Below, in pieces: positions 54,181 through 62,715 of a stretch of 64,000 bases of DNA (its first letter is position 1; the number at the start of each line of letters is the position of its first letter). The stretch lies in contig JAAVZC010000003.1 of the NCBI GenBank assembly GCA_022791455.1, positions 124,001-188,000 of the forward strand. Direction: 5' to 3'. A program made the translations under genes and the position numbers. The notes beneath the pieces were generated by a model. The model did not search any database. It was not told the origin of the DNA and worked only from the letters and a program-made list of their open reading frames with translations. The stretch is from Eggerthellaceae bacterium. Its GTDB lineage: Bacteria > Actinomycetota > Coriobacteriia > Coriobacteriales > Eggerthellaceae.

Positions 54181-54216
54181 AGCGGCCGGGAAGCCCAGTG
54201 GCTCCCGGCCGCTTTT
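54181..54216 (+). terminator. Terminator of yebC
   Basis: AGCGGCCGGGA with its complement and a TTTTT tail, close to the inverse of the 49781 terminator. Confidence 0.93.
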
Positions 54217-54263
54217 TCGTTGTGCTATTCTGAAACCACATTCTAAGACCGAAGGAGGCCCTC

Positions 54264-55211
54264 ATGATTCTTCTCGCCATTCTCGTTGTCTGTGTGGTGG
54301 CGGTGCTCTCCACCATCTACATTGTGCCGCAGCAGAGCGCCTACGTTATCGAGCGGCTGGGCAAGTACAACCGCATCTCGCACCCGGGCCTGCACGTGCG
54401 CATCCCGGTCATCGAGAAGATTGTGGGCAAGATGGACCTGCGCACCCGCCAATCGGTGCTGGCCATCGACGCCAAGACCAAGGACAACGTGACCATCAGC
54501 ATGCAGGTGGCGGTGCAGTACCACGTGGACGGCTCCGGCATGGGCTACGACGGCGTGGCCTCGGTAGCGGCCGACGGCGCCAACGTGCAGGCGCGCAACG
54601 CCGGTATCTACAACGCCTTCTACATTCTCTCGAACCCCGTCGAGCAGATGAAGGCTTACGTGGCGGACGCACTGCGCTCCTCCATCCCCCGCTACACCAT
54701 CGACGAGGTGTACGACCGCAAGGACGACATTGCCAACGACGTGCAGCAGATTATCGCGAACACCATGATCAGCTACGGCTACGTGGTGGTGAGCACGCTG
54801 ATCGTGAACATCGAGCTGCCGCCGGACGTGGAAGCGGCCATGAACGAGATCAACACCGCCCAGCGCAAGCAGGTAGCGGCCCAGGCGCTTGCGGAAGCGC
54901 AGCGCATCAAAGTGGTGACCGAGGCAAAGGCGCAGGCAGAAGCGGCCGAACAAGCGGGCATCGGCATCGCCAACCAGCGCAAGGCCATCGCGTCGGGCAT
55001 CAACGAGTCCATCCGGGAAATCCGCGAATCCGGCATGACCGATCGCGAAGCGAACCTGCTGTTCATGTTCACCCAATGGACCGACATGATGGGCCAATTC
55101 GGCCAGAACGCCGGCACCTCCACCGTGGTGCTGCCCAGCGACTTCCGCGAAACCTCCTCCATGTTCGAGCAAATGCTCGCCGCAAACGAAGCCAAGGATT
55201 CGAAGAAGTAA
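54264..55211 (+). CDS. SPFH/stomatin-like membrane protein
   Basis: A 315-residue protein; GGAGG precedes the ATG. An N-terminal membrane anchor ('LLAILVVCVVAVLSTIYIV') is followed by the band 7 domain: 'VPQQSAYVIERLGKYNRISHPGLHVRIPVIEKIVGKMDLR', 'QSVLAIDAKTKDNVTISMQVAVQYHV', then a long helical Ala/Glu/Gln region ('QRKQVAAQALAEAQRIKVVTEAKAQAEAAEQ'). This fits prohibitin/QmcA-type scaffold proteins of the inner membrane. Usually with a NfeD partner, but none is next to it here. Confidence 0.93.
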   Translation: MILLAILVVCVVAVLSTIYIVPQQSAYVIERLGKYNRISHPGLHVRIPVIEKIVGKMDLRTRQSVLAIDAKTKDNVTISMQVAVQYHVDGSGMGYDGVASVAADGANVQARNAGIYNAFYILSNPVEQMKAYVADALRSSIPRYTIDEVYDRKDDIANDVQQIIANTMISYGYVVVSTLIVNIELPPDVEAAMNEINTAQRKQVAAQALAEAQRIKVVTEAKAQAEAAEQAGIGIANQRKAIASGINESIREIRESGMTDREANLLFMFTQWTDMMGQFGQNAGTSTVVLPSDFRETSSMFEQMLAANEAKDSKK

Positions 55212-55215
55212 AGGC

Positions 55216-55243
55216 AAAGATCCTTCGCTGCGCTCAGGATGAC
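55216..55243. repeat. Family A dispersed repeat
   Basis: AAGATCCTTCGCTGCGCTCAGGATGAC, immediately after the SPFH gene, as in the other copies of the family. Confidence 0.72.
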
Positions 55244-55289
55244 GACAGAGGGGCGAACAGGAAGGCAGACAGCCGCGTCCAACCAGTCA

Positions 55290-55379
55290 GCGGGGCGGGG
55301 CGGCCCTCACAAAGCGAGTTCCGCAGCGCAGCGAGGACTGTCTGAGCGACTGAGGGTTGCCCCGACCCGCCGCCCCGCG
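55290..55379. repeat. GC-rich 90-base inverted repeat
   Basis: GCGGGGCGG...GGCCCTCA on the left pairs with TGAGGG...CCGCCGCCCCGC on the right around a 50-base centre. It looks like a structured dispersed element, unlike families A and B. Confidence 0.5.
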
Positions 55380-55393
55380 AGGAGCTACAGCAC

Positions 55394-55425
55394 AAAAAGA
55401 AAGGGCCGGTTGGCCCTTTCTTTTT
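55394..55425. terminator. Bidirectional terminator between the SPFH and suf genes
   Basis: AAAAAGAAAGGGCC-GGTT-GGCCCTTTCTTTTT, perfect arms; serves the convergent genes on both sides. Confidence 0.94.
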
Positions 55426-55440
55426 GCGTTGCTTCTTTGA

Positions 55441-56370
55441 CTAGCTCAGGAAGTCGTCGAGGATTTCCTTTTCGGCTTCCTCTTCGGTAAGGCCCAGCGT
55501 CATCAGCTTCACAATCTGGTCGCCGGCAATCTTGCCGATGGCGGCCTCGTGCACCAGCAGCGCGTCCTCGCTGGCAGCTTCAATGCCGGGAATGGCCTTC
55601 ACCTTGGCGTTGCCCATGATGATGGCGTCGCACTGCACATGACCGCGGCAAGCGGCCTCGCCGATGACCAGCGGGTTGAACACCTGCACGGAGTCGTCCT
55701 GCGCCACCGAGCGGGAAATCACCTGCACAGAGGAATCGTCGCCCTTGAGCTCCACCTTCATGTTGGAGACGGCAGTCTGCTTGTCGTGGGTGAGCAGCTT
55801 CTCCACCAGCACCAGCTTGGCGCCAGCCGCCAGCTCGGCATTGGTGTCGCGCACCGTGGAGGTGACGCCGCGCAGCTGCACCAGCTCCATCTCGCAATAG
55901 GAATCCTCTTCCATATAGACGTTGGTGGTGGGGTTCAGAATGCGCTCACCCGTGCCCTCGCCTTCGCCGTAGTGCTTCTCGGTGTATACCACGCGGCTGT
56001 TCTTGCCCAGGTAGAAGCTGTGGATGCCATCGTGCTCGGAGGCCTCGTGGCTGGAATTGTGAATGCCGCAACCGGCCACAATCTTCACGTCGCAGTCGTC
56101 GCCCACGTAGAAGGTGTTGTACACCACGTCCTTCAGGCCGGACTGGGTGACGATGACGGGGATGTACACGGTCTCGCCCTTGGTGCCGGGCTTGATGTGG
56201 ATGTCGATGCCGGGGACATCGGTCTTGGTGGAAATCTCGATGAAGGCGGAATTGTGGCGCTCTACCAACTGGCCGTCGCGGCGGATGTTGAACGCCCCCT
56301 TCGGCATGCCGTGCAGGCCGGCGATTTCCGCCAGCAGCGTTTCATCGATGGGAGAAAGGTCTACAGTCAT
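55441..56370 (-). CDS. SufB/SufD-family Fe-S assembly protein (SmsB-like)
   Basis: A 309-residue protein with the SufBD right-handed helix: 'IRRDGQLVERHNSAFIEISTKTDVPGIDIHI', 'GCGIHNSSHEASEHDGIHSFYLGKNSRVVYTEKHYGEGEG', 'DAIIMGNAKVKAIPGIEAASEDALLVHEAAIGKIAGDQIVKLMTLGLTEEEAEKEIL'. At about 300 residues it is far shorter than classical SufB (about 480), matching the short SufBC-only systems of archaea and anaerobes. The ATG has AAGGAGTC upstream; it lies 30 bases after sufC. Confidence 0.9.
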   Translation of the reverse strand: MTVDLSPIDETLLAEIAGLHGMPKGAFNIRRDGQLVERHNSAFIEISTKTDVPGIDIHIKPGTKGETVYIPVIVTQSGLKDVVYNTFYVGDDCDVKIVAGCGIHNSSHEASEHDGIHSFYLGKNSRVVYTEKHYGEGEGTGERILNPTTNVYMEEDSYCEMELVQLRGVTSTVRDTNAELAAGAKLVLVEKLLTHDKQTAVSNMKVELKGDDSSVQVISRSVAQDDSVQVFNPLVIGEAACRGHVQCDAIIMGNAKVKAIPGIEAASEDALLVHEAAIGKIAGDQIVKLMTLGLTEEEAEKEILDDFLS

Positions 56371-56400
56371 GAATGACTCCTTTATATATGTAGGCCCGCG

Positions 56401-57171
56401 CTAGCAGGTGGTGGGAATTTCGGTCAGGTGAAGCTCGGTGGGAGAAGACAACGGGCAGCCGCCGGGAGACGTGAGGCGGAAGCCCAGCTGCGGCATGAGC
56501 TCGTCGGGGGTGCCGGTGTCGGCCACCTTGCCCTCGCGCAGCAGCACAATCTCGTCGGCCAGCTGGATGATGCGTTCCTGATGGGAGATGATCACAATGG
56601 AGCGGCCGTCGCGGGCGGCATGGATGTCGCGGAACGTCTCGGTGAGGCGGTCGAAAGACCACAGGTCGATGCCGGCCTCCGGCTCGTCATAGATGGCCAG
56701 CTTCGGGTCGCGGGCCAGAATGGTGGCAATCTCGATGCGCTTCACCTCGCCACCAGAGAGAGACTTGTCCACTTCGCGGGTGAGGTAGCTGGCGGAGCAC
56801 AGACCCACCTTCGAGAGGTACTCGTTGCAGGCGAGCATGGGCAGTTTGCGGCCGGCCGCAATGTCCAGCAGCTTCTTCACCTTCATGCCCTTGAAGCGGG
56901 CGGGCTGCTGGAAGCCGTAGCCGATGCCCAACTTGGCGCGGCCGGTGATGGGCATGTCGGTGACATCTTCGCCGTTGAAGATAATCTGGCCGGAGGTGGG
57001 CTGCTCGATGCCCATGATGAGCTTCGCGAGCGTGGACTTGCCACCGCCGTTAGGGCCGGTAATCACGGTGAAGCGATCATCGCCGATGGTGAGCGACAGA
57101 TCGTCGATGATGCGCTTGGTGCCGCCTTCCGGCGCGGGAACCTCGAAGACGAGGTTTTTCAATTCAAGCAT
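56401..57171 (-). CDS. sufC: Fe-S assembly ATPase SufC
   Basis: A 256-residue ABC ATPase without membrane segments: Walker A 'GPNGGGKSTL', 'GIGYGFQQPARFKGMKV' (the SufC Q-loop region), signature 'KSLSGGEVKRIEIATILA', Walker B 'LAIYDEPEAGIDLW', 'IISHQERI'. AGGAGC precedes the ATG. The C-terminus has three extra Cys and ends in '...TTC'. It forms a complex with the SufB-like protein encoded next, making a minimal two-gene SUF system. Confidence 0.94.
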   Translation of the reverse strand: MLELKNLVFEVPAPEGGTKRIIDDLSLTIGDDRFTVITGPNGGGKSTLAKLIMGIEQPTSGQIIFNGEDVTDMPITGRAKLGIGYGFQQPARFKGMKVKKLLDIAAGRKLPMLACNEYLSKVGLCSASYLTREVDKSLSGGEVKRIEIATILARDPKLAIYDEPEAGIDLWSFDRLTETFRDIHAARDGRSIVIISHQERIIQLADEIVLLREGKVADTGTPDELMPQLGFRLTSPGGCPLSSPTELHLTEIPTTC

Positions 57172-57311
57172 GGATGCTGCTCCTGTCTATGGGACAGGGG
57201 GCAAGATGGCGCAAAGCCCCTCCCCCTGCGAATATTGAACGCAGGCTATTCTACCCCATTTGCCTTGAGTGGCAACGAAAGGCTTCCGCGCCCAAGTTTT
57301 TTCCAACAATG

Positions 57312-57336
57312 AAAAGGCCGCCTCGAAAGGCGGCCC
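57312..57336 (-). terminator. Terminator of the amino-acid-binding protein gene
   Basis: On the minus strand GGGCCGCC-TTTCGA-GGCGGCC followed by TTTTC, 15 bases after the stop. Confidence 0.88.
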
Positions 57337-57351
57337 ATAAAGAAGCGGGAG

Positions 57352-58311
57352 TTATTCGGCGTCGCCTTCGGCTTGATCGCCGGTGCCTTCGGCATCCGGG
57401 TCGAGCTGCTCGTCATCGGAGCTTTCCTCATCTTCCGAGGAGTCGACGCTCGTAGAAGACGCGGAACCGGAAGAGCTGTTCTCGGCAGCGGCCGACAGGG
57501 GCACGTTGGACAGATCCAGCGTGGTGCCCAGCCACTTGCGCTCGATAACGCTCAGCATGCCGCCGTCCACCACGTTCTGCACCGCCTGGCTGATGGCGGT
57601 CTGCAGCTCGGCGTTGTCCGAAGAGGCACCGATCACATAGCCGCCAACGCGGGAGAGCATGGCGCTCAGGTACACGTCGATCTCCTGGCTGTGCGCGGTG
57701 TACAGGCCGATGACCGCATCAGCGGCCACGTAGTTCACCTGGCCGTTCTTCAGGGAATCGAAGGCGTCGATGAGGGTGGAGGCAGCTTCCAGGGAACTGG
57801 CGCCGAACTCGTTGCTCACAGCCCAGGCGCTCGTGGAAGAAATCTGCGCGGCGAAGGTGGCGCCGGAATCGGCCGTGGGGACGCCGGCGTTAGGGTCGGT
57901 GGAGAACAGGGCGATGCCGGTGGGAAGGTAGGTCTGGCTCACCCAGAAGGAACCGTCGGCCTCGGACTGGTTCACGCCCATCACAATGTCGACGGTGCCG
58001 TCGGCCAGGGCGGAAGCGGCATCGGAGCCGACATCGGTGATGGACACCTTCAAGCCCAGCTCGTCAGCGATAGCGGCGGCAATGTCCACATCCAGGCCGA
58101 CGATGGCGCGGTTAGATTCCATGATACCCGCCAGCGGGGCCTTGCCGGTATCCACGCCAACGCGCAGGGTGCCAGACTCGCCAATGGCCGGGGGCTCCAG
58201 CTGCGGGGATTTCTCCTCCGGCACGTAATCGTCGCCGGCGCAGCCGACCAGGGCCACCGCCAAAACAGCGGTCATCGCAAGCGCAATCGCGCTCAAGAGC
58301 TTTCTTCTCAC
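57352..58311 (-). CDS. Amino acid ABC transporter-type binding lipoprotein (SBP family 3), orphan
   Basis: Starts at a GTG (GGGAGG upstream); 319 residues. Signal peptide with lipobox 'ALVGC', then the family 3 core: 'GTLRVGVDTGKAPLAGIMESNRAIVGLDVDIAAAIADELGLKVSI', 'LADGTVDIVMGVNQSE', 'SLKNGQVNYVAADAVIGLY' and 'VVDGGMLSVIERKWLG'. The last 60 residues are Ser/Asp/Glu-rich and low complexity, not part of the fold. No permease or ATPase gene is adjacent, so it works with a distant transporter or as a sensor. The long 5' region at 58357-58561 may be its structured leader. Confidence 0.9.
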   Translation of the reverse strand: MRRKLLSAIALAMTAVLAVALVGCAGDDYVPEEKSPQLEPPAIGESGTLRVGVDTGKAPLAGIMESNRAIVGLDVDIAAAIADELGLKVSITDVGSDAASALADGTVDIVMGVNQSEADGSFWVSQTYLPTGIALFSTDPNAGVPTADSGATFAAQISSTSAWAVSNEFGASSLEAASTLIDAFDSLKNGQVNYVAADAVIGLYTAHSQEIDVYLSAMLSRVGGYVIGASSDNAELQTAISQAVQNVVDGGMLSVIERKWLGTTLDLSNVPLSAAAENSSSGSASSTSVDSSEDEESSDDEQLDPDAEGTGDQAEGDAE

Positions 58312-58356
58312 CGAAACCTCCCAGATCGTTTAATCAAGGTCATGGGCTTCTTCTGA

Positions 58357-58561
58357 CTGACCTAGTCTTTGACCCCACACTCGCGTACTGGGGCTTTCGC
58401 TTGCGCTACCGGCCCTCTCGCCTGCCGCGAACCTTTTCGCGGAAACAGTTAATCAGACGGTACGGCTTACCTCTAGGATACGCCATGCTCCAGGCGCGAG
58501 CGCCTGTTACGTGGATCCTTTCGACCGCATCTGCCCTGGACTAAGAGGGCCTTGAGGCCCT
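58357..58561 (-). ncRNA. Structured leader or small RNA candidate, class not recognised
   Basis: About 300 bases between 58312 and 58672 hold no gene. On the minus strand there are several strong hairpins: GAGGGCCT/AGGCCCTC (58544-58561), CAGGCG/CGCCTG, CCGCGAA/TTCGCGG, GGGC/GCCC and CCCCA/TGGGG, closed by CTTAGTC/GACTAGG with one U-G pair. It does not match the riboswitch, tmRNA, SRP or RNase P signatures I know. It may be a new leader of the binding-protein gene, or a 6S-like RNA. Confidence 0.4.
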
Positions 58562-58672
58562 CCGCAACTACAGACTCAAAAGAAGCACACGCCAGTGTAG
58601 CAGAAGAATTTGCATGAACCGTGCAACAGCCCCTGGATTGATCATATTTGCCCCTGCTATGCTGGCAGGATC

Positions 58673-59419
58673 ATGAAAAAGAGCAGAAGCGCCCCACATA
58701 TCGCGCGATCCACCCTGGCAACTGCCGCGGCCGTTGCCCTGGAGGCGCTGTGGCCCACCCGCTGCGCCGTGTGCGATTGCCATGGAGAGCTTCTCTGCGA
58801 CAAGTGCCGCCGCACGCTCCCCTACATCGATGCGAACCTGGCCTGCCCCCGCTGCGGTGCCCCGTTCGGGTGCGTCGTGTGTACCGAATGCAACGACGAG
58901 TCGCTCTCGCTCTTCGAGCTGGAGCAGTTCCCCTTCGACCAAATGGCCAGCGCCGTAAGCCTGACCGACGAATCGCGGAGGCTGGTGACCGTGTTCAAAG
59001 ATTCGGGGGAACGGCGGCTGGCAGGGGTGGTGGCGGCCATCATGGCCGAATATGTGCCACCCGCTTGGAAGACGCCGGAGGCGCTCATCGCCTTCGTCCC
59101 CGCCACGAAGCGCGCCATCACCGACCGCGGCTTCGACCACATGGAGCTCATTGCCAGCGAGCTGTCGGACAAAACCGGCATCCCCGCCGCCCACCTGCTG
59201 ACGGTCGGCCAATCTCACGACCAGCGCGAACTGGGCCGCCACCAGCGGGCCCGCAACATGAGCGATCGCTTCGCCATCCGCGAAGGATCCCGCGTGCCCG
59301 AGACGGTCATCCTCATCGACGACGTGGCCACCACCGGCGCCACCCTCTTCGCCGCCGCAGCCACCCTGCGCAAAGCAGGCGCCAAAACCCTCTACGCCCT
59401 CACCTTCGCCCGCGCTTAA
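58673..59419 (+). CDS. comF: ComF-family phosphoribosyltransferase
   Basis: From the ATG at 58673 (CAGGATC upstream) it has 248 residues. An N-terminal zinc site 'CAVCDCHGELLCDKCRRTL...CPRCGAPFGCVVCTEC' is followed by the PRTase fold: 'LIAFVPATKRAITDRGFDHMELIA', the PRPP loop 'ILIDDVATTGATLFAAAATLRKAGA'. ComF works in DNA uptake or recombination with PriA-like proteins in naturally competent bacteria, but homologues are widespread in non-competent ones. No competence genes lie nearby. It is convergent with the glycosyltransferase gene, five bases between stops. Confidence 0.92.
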   Translation: MKKSRSAPHIARSTLATAAAVALEALWPTRCAVCDCHGELLCDKCRRTLPYIDANLACPRCGAPFGCVVCTECNDESLSLFELEQFPFDQMASAVSLTDESRRLVTVFKDSGERRLAGVVAAIMAEYVPPAWKTPEALIAFVPATKRAITDRGFDHMELIASELSDKTGIPAAHLLTVGQSHDQRELGRHQRARNMSDRFAIREGSRVPETVILIDDVATTGATLFAAAATLRKAGAKTLYALTFARA

Positions 59420-59424
59420 GCCCT

Positions 59425-60750
59425 TTATTTAGCCAAAGGCTTTTCGGTGCTGGAGGCGGCGTCGGCGAAGTCGGCTACGTTTACGCTGATGGAGTGCTTG
59501 ATGGGCTTCCAGTTCCCCTTCTTGAACAGTGCAATGAGCGCAATGGGGATGTAGGTGATCATGAAGAACGGGAACGTGAACATGTAGATGATCTTCTGAC
59601 GGGCGGGCGCGTGGATGGAGTCCCATTCCGTGAACGTGGTAAGCACGCCGAACATGAACATGAACAGGATGTAGTTGAACAGACAGAAGAAGATGGAGGA
59701 GAGCGAGGTGGCCACGCTCACACCCACCGACATCACGCCGGAAACCGCCAGCGCCACGATGATGGCGTTGAAGATGATGGTGATGATGGAGAGCAGCATG
59801 CCAGGGGCAAGGGTCATCAGCATGTCGTAGCAGGCGAAGCGGTAGCCCTTGTTGTTGGTGAAGGCGCCCTTCACCAGGCCGCCGGCGTAATGGGCGAACA
59901 CCTGGTAGAAGCCCTTGGCCCAACGGAAGCGCTGGTTCCACGAGTCGCGGAACGTGATGGGCTGCTCGTCGTAGAGGATGGCAGTGGGGCAGTAGGAGAT
60001 GCGGATGCCGTCGGAGATGGAAGAGGCGGAGAACTCGATGTCCTCGGTGAGCAGGTGCCACTTCCAGCCGCCGGCCGCTTCCAGAACGTCGGCAGCGATG
60101 AAAAAGCCGGTGCCAGAGATGGCGCAGCTGGTGTTCAGGGTGAGGCGCGCCTGGTTCAGGTACTTGGCCTCGCGAAGGAACCACACGGCATAGCCGGCGG
60201 AAATCCAGTTGGAGCCGTAGTTCTTGGAGTTGCGGTAGCTGGTGGAGGCCTTCGCGCCGCCGTCGAAGGTGGCGTTCATCTCGCGGAAGTAGTTCACGTC
60301 CAGCACGTTGTCGGCGTCGAAGACGAAGAAGGCCTCGTAGCCGCGGTCGGCGTAGGACTCGCGGATGGCCTGGTAGCCCCAGTCGAGCGCGTAGCCCTTC
60401 CCCACCTGGGAGGTGTTGTTGCGCACGAAGACCGTGGCGCCGGCGTCGCGGGCGATGTCGGCGGTGTTGTCGGTGCAGTTGTCGGCAATGACGAACACGT
60501 CGATGAGCTCTTGGGGATAGTTCTGCACCTTGATGGAATGGATGAGGTCCCCGATGACGGCGCTCTCGTTGCGCGCAGCCACCAGCACGGCATAGCGGTG
60601 GTTCTTCGCGGCTTCATGGCGCGGCGCGGGACGGGTAAGGGTGACCAGCACATAGAACAGCTGGTAGGAATAGCACACAGTAAAGGTGACAAACACGCAT
60701 ACGTTGAATATGTCCACAAAGGTCACTTGGGACATGAACTGATCTAGCAT
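59425..60750 (-). CDS. Processive membrane glycosyltransferase family 2 (BcsA/PgaC-like)
   Basis: A 441-residue protein with an N-terminal membrane segment, a GT-A domain ('YAVLVAARNESAVIGDLIHSIKVQNYP', 'VFVIADNCTDNTADIA', 'FFVFDADNVLD', 'LLTEDIEFSA', 'QRFRWAKGFYQVF' = the D, D, D, QxxRW set) and four to five C-terminal membrane segments. This is the polymer-making plan of cellulose, hyaluronan and PNAG synthases. No bcsZ-like or pgaB-like partner is adjacent, so the product is unknown. AGGAGAAAAC precedes the ATG. Confidence 0.93.
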   Translation of the reverse strand: MLDQFMSQVTFVDIFNVCVFVTFTVCYSYQLFYVLVTLTRPAPRHEAAKNHRYAVLVAARNESAVIGDLIHSIKVQNYPQELIDVFVIADNCTDNTADIARDAGATVFVRNNTSQVGKGYALDWGYQAIRESYADRGYEAFFVFDADNVLDVNYFREMNATFDGGAKASTSYRNSKNYGSNWISAGYAVWFLREAKYLNQARLTLNTSCAISGTGFFIAADVLEAAGGWKWHLLTEDIEFSASSISDGIRISYCPTAILYDEQPITFRDSWNQRFRWAKGFYQVFAHYAGGLVKGAFTNNKGYRFACYDMLMTLAPGMLLSIITIIFNAIIVALAVSGVMSVGVSVATSLSSIFFCLFNYILFMFMFGVLTTFTEWDSIHAPARQKIIYMFTFPFFMITYIPIALIALFKKGNWKPIKHSISVNVADFADAASSTEKPLAK

Positions 60751-61136
60751 CTGTCGTTTTCTCCTTTAGCTTCTAAACAGCTTGCCGGCGCGGCGGCGGG
60801 GCTGCCGCTGGGCTGTGGGGCCCGGGCGTTCAGAGAACACCCTACCGATCATGCGCCCCCAAACCTCTCCGGGCCGCGGGCCTTGGCAATTATAGCCATT
60901 TCGTTTCCGTTTTGAAGGGATTTCAAGGGGGTCTTAAGGTTTCGGAGGCATCCGGTGCGAAACAAGCCCGTTTCACCAGATGCAACGCACATTTCCCACA
61001 CATTGATGAAGCCAAAGTGACAGAAGCGTCACCTTGCAAACGCCCGTTTCACAACGGCGAAACCATTCGGCGGGGCAGCGGTGGTCGCAAGCGGTTTGCG
61101 CCAGAATAGGGCCAAAAGGAAACCAAGGGGGCATCT
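60751..61136. other. Intergenic region without a supported gene
   Basis: 386 bases between divergent genes. A GC-rich stretch near 60780-60840 and two copies of GCCCGTTTCAC (60966, 61042) are the only notable features; no promoter is convincing. Confidence 0.35.
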
Positions 61137-62600
61137 ATGAGCTTAATCGTCACCGACTCGCAGCCGAGAAAGACTGACTTCATCGTCATCGGGCTGGCGC
61201 TGTTCGCCATCTTCTTCGGCGCGGGGAACCTCATCTTTCCGCCGTATCTGGGCATGACCGCAGGAGACCAGTGGCCCATTGCCTTCGGCTGCTTCGTGCT
61301 GATCGATGTGATCATCACCTGCTTGGGACTGTTCGCCTTGAACCGCGCCGGGGGCAGCAACGCCGCCATCGAGGGCACGCTGGGGCACCGGGCGGGCCTG
61401 CTGCTGAACAGCGCAGCCGTGCTCTGCACCGGCGTGCTCATCGCCAGTCCCCGCACCGCCGCCACCACGTTCGAGATGACCATCACCCCCATTTTCGGCG
61501 ATGCAGTGCCGCTGCTGCCCTTCTCCATCGTGTTCTTCGCTGTGGTGTTCGCCCTCACGGTGCGCCAGTCGAAGGTGGTCGACATCATCGGGAAGGTGCT
61601 CACGCCGCTTTTGGTGGCGGCCATCGTGGTACTGGTTGTGGTGGGCATCGTCTCGCCTTTGGGGCCCATAGGGCCTGCCACCTCCCCCACCGTCGCCCAA
61701 GACGGCATCTCCGCCGGCTACCAGGCTATGGACATCCTCTGCATCGCCGGCTTCGCCGTGCTGCTGCAAGACGCTGTGGTGGGCCATGGGTTCCGCGACC
61801 GCAAGGCGCAGCTTCCAGTGGTGGCCAAGGCCTGCATCGTGGCGGCCGTCCTTCTTACTCTTATATATGGCGGCATCACGTACCTGGGGGCCACCGCCTC
61901 TCTCACGCTTGACCCGCACCTCACCCAGGCGCAGCTGCTGGTGCAGATTACCCGCAGTCTGCTGGGGGGTGCCGGTGTTATCTTGCTGGGCGTTATCGTG
62001 GGACTGGCCTGCCTCACCACCGCCATTGGCCTGGTGGGCGCATCGGCAGCCTTCTTCGAGCGCGCGACGGGCGGACGGCTGCGCTACTCCGTAGGCGTGA
62101 CCATCGCCATCATCATCAGCGTGCTCATCTGCAACTTGGGCCTCACCAATATCATCAATTTGGCCAGCCCCGTGCTTGCCGTCATCTGCCCGCCGTTCAT
62201 GATCACCGTCATGCTGCTGCTCTTCGTGAATCGCATCCACTCCACCTGGGTCTTCAAGGGAGCGGCTGGTGGCGCACTCGTGGCCAGCGTCATCATCGCC
62301 CTCCACACCACTTTCGGAATTTGGAGCGCGGTTGAGCAGTGGCCGCTGTACTCCTTCGGCTTCGCATGGTTGCCGCCCGCGCTGCTGGGCGCCGTGGCCG
62401 GCTGGATGCTCTCCTATGCCTTCGGCTACCAGCACGACCTCATCGAGGATCCCGTTCAAAAGATCGAGCAGGTGGAGCACGCGGAAGAGCCCTTCGCCGA
62501 CGAAGTGTCCACACTTGAGGATGAGCGTGGCAAAGGCAAGCACGCCGCTCCCATCCCCCCTGCGCCCCGCCCTGCTGTCCACGGCGGTCACCTTCGGTAG
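61137..62600 (+). CDS. brnQ: Branched-chain amino acid transporter BrnQ/LIVCS
   Basis: A 487-residue, twelve-segment membrane protein. It starts 'FIVIGLALFAIFFGAGNLIFPPYLGMTAGDQW', the family's N-terminal signature, and continues 'RTAATTFEMTITPI', 'LYIWRH/YGGITYLGATAS', 'GLACLTTAIGLVGASAAFFE'. It should import Leu, Ile and Val with sodium or protons. The last 50 residues are a charged cytoplasmic tail rich in Glu, Pro and Ala, longer than usual. GGGGG precedes the ATG. Confidence 0.95.
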   Translation: MSLIVTDSQPRKTDFIVIGLALFAIFFGAGNLIFPPYLGMTAGDQWPIAFGCFVLIDVIITCLGLFALNRAGGSNAAIEGTLGHRAGLLLNSAAVLCTGVLIASPRTAATTFEMTITPIFGDAVPLLPFSIVFFAVVFALTVRQSKVVDIIGKVLTPLLVAAIVVLVVVGIVSPLGPIGPATSPTVAQDGISAGYQAMDILCIAGFAVLLQDAVVGHGFRDRKAQLPVVAKACIVAAVLLTLIYGGITYLGATASLTLDPHLTQAQLLVQITRSLLGGAGVILLGVIVGLACLTTAIGLVGASAAFFERATGGRLRYSVGVTIAIIISVLICNLGLTNIINLASPVLAVICPPFMITVMLLLFVNRIHSTWVFKGAAGGALVASVIIALHTTFGIWSAVEQWPLYSFGFAWLPPALLGAVAGWMLSYAFGYQHDLIEDPVQKIEQVEHAEEPFADEVSTLEDERGKGKHAAPIPPAPRPAVHGGHLR

Positions 62601-62715
62601 CTGAGCGCGCCTCATCTGGCAAAACAGGAGGTCGAAGCCAGGGCGACAAAGCGCTACAATCATGGCTGCTCATTCGCAAGCGATCTTTGCTTTGGGAAGA
62701 AGGACTGCAGCACTT

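Noticed and set aside
58357-58561. Known riboswitch, tmRNA, RNase P or SRP RNA
   Set aside because: The conserved cores of these families were looked for by eye on both strands and not found.
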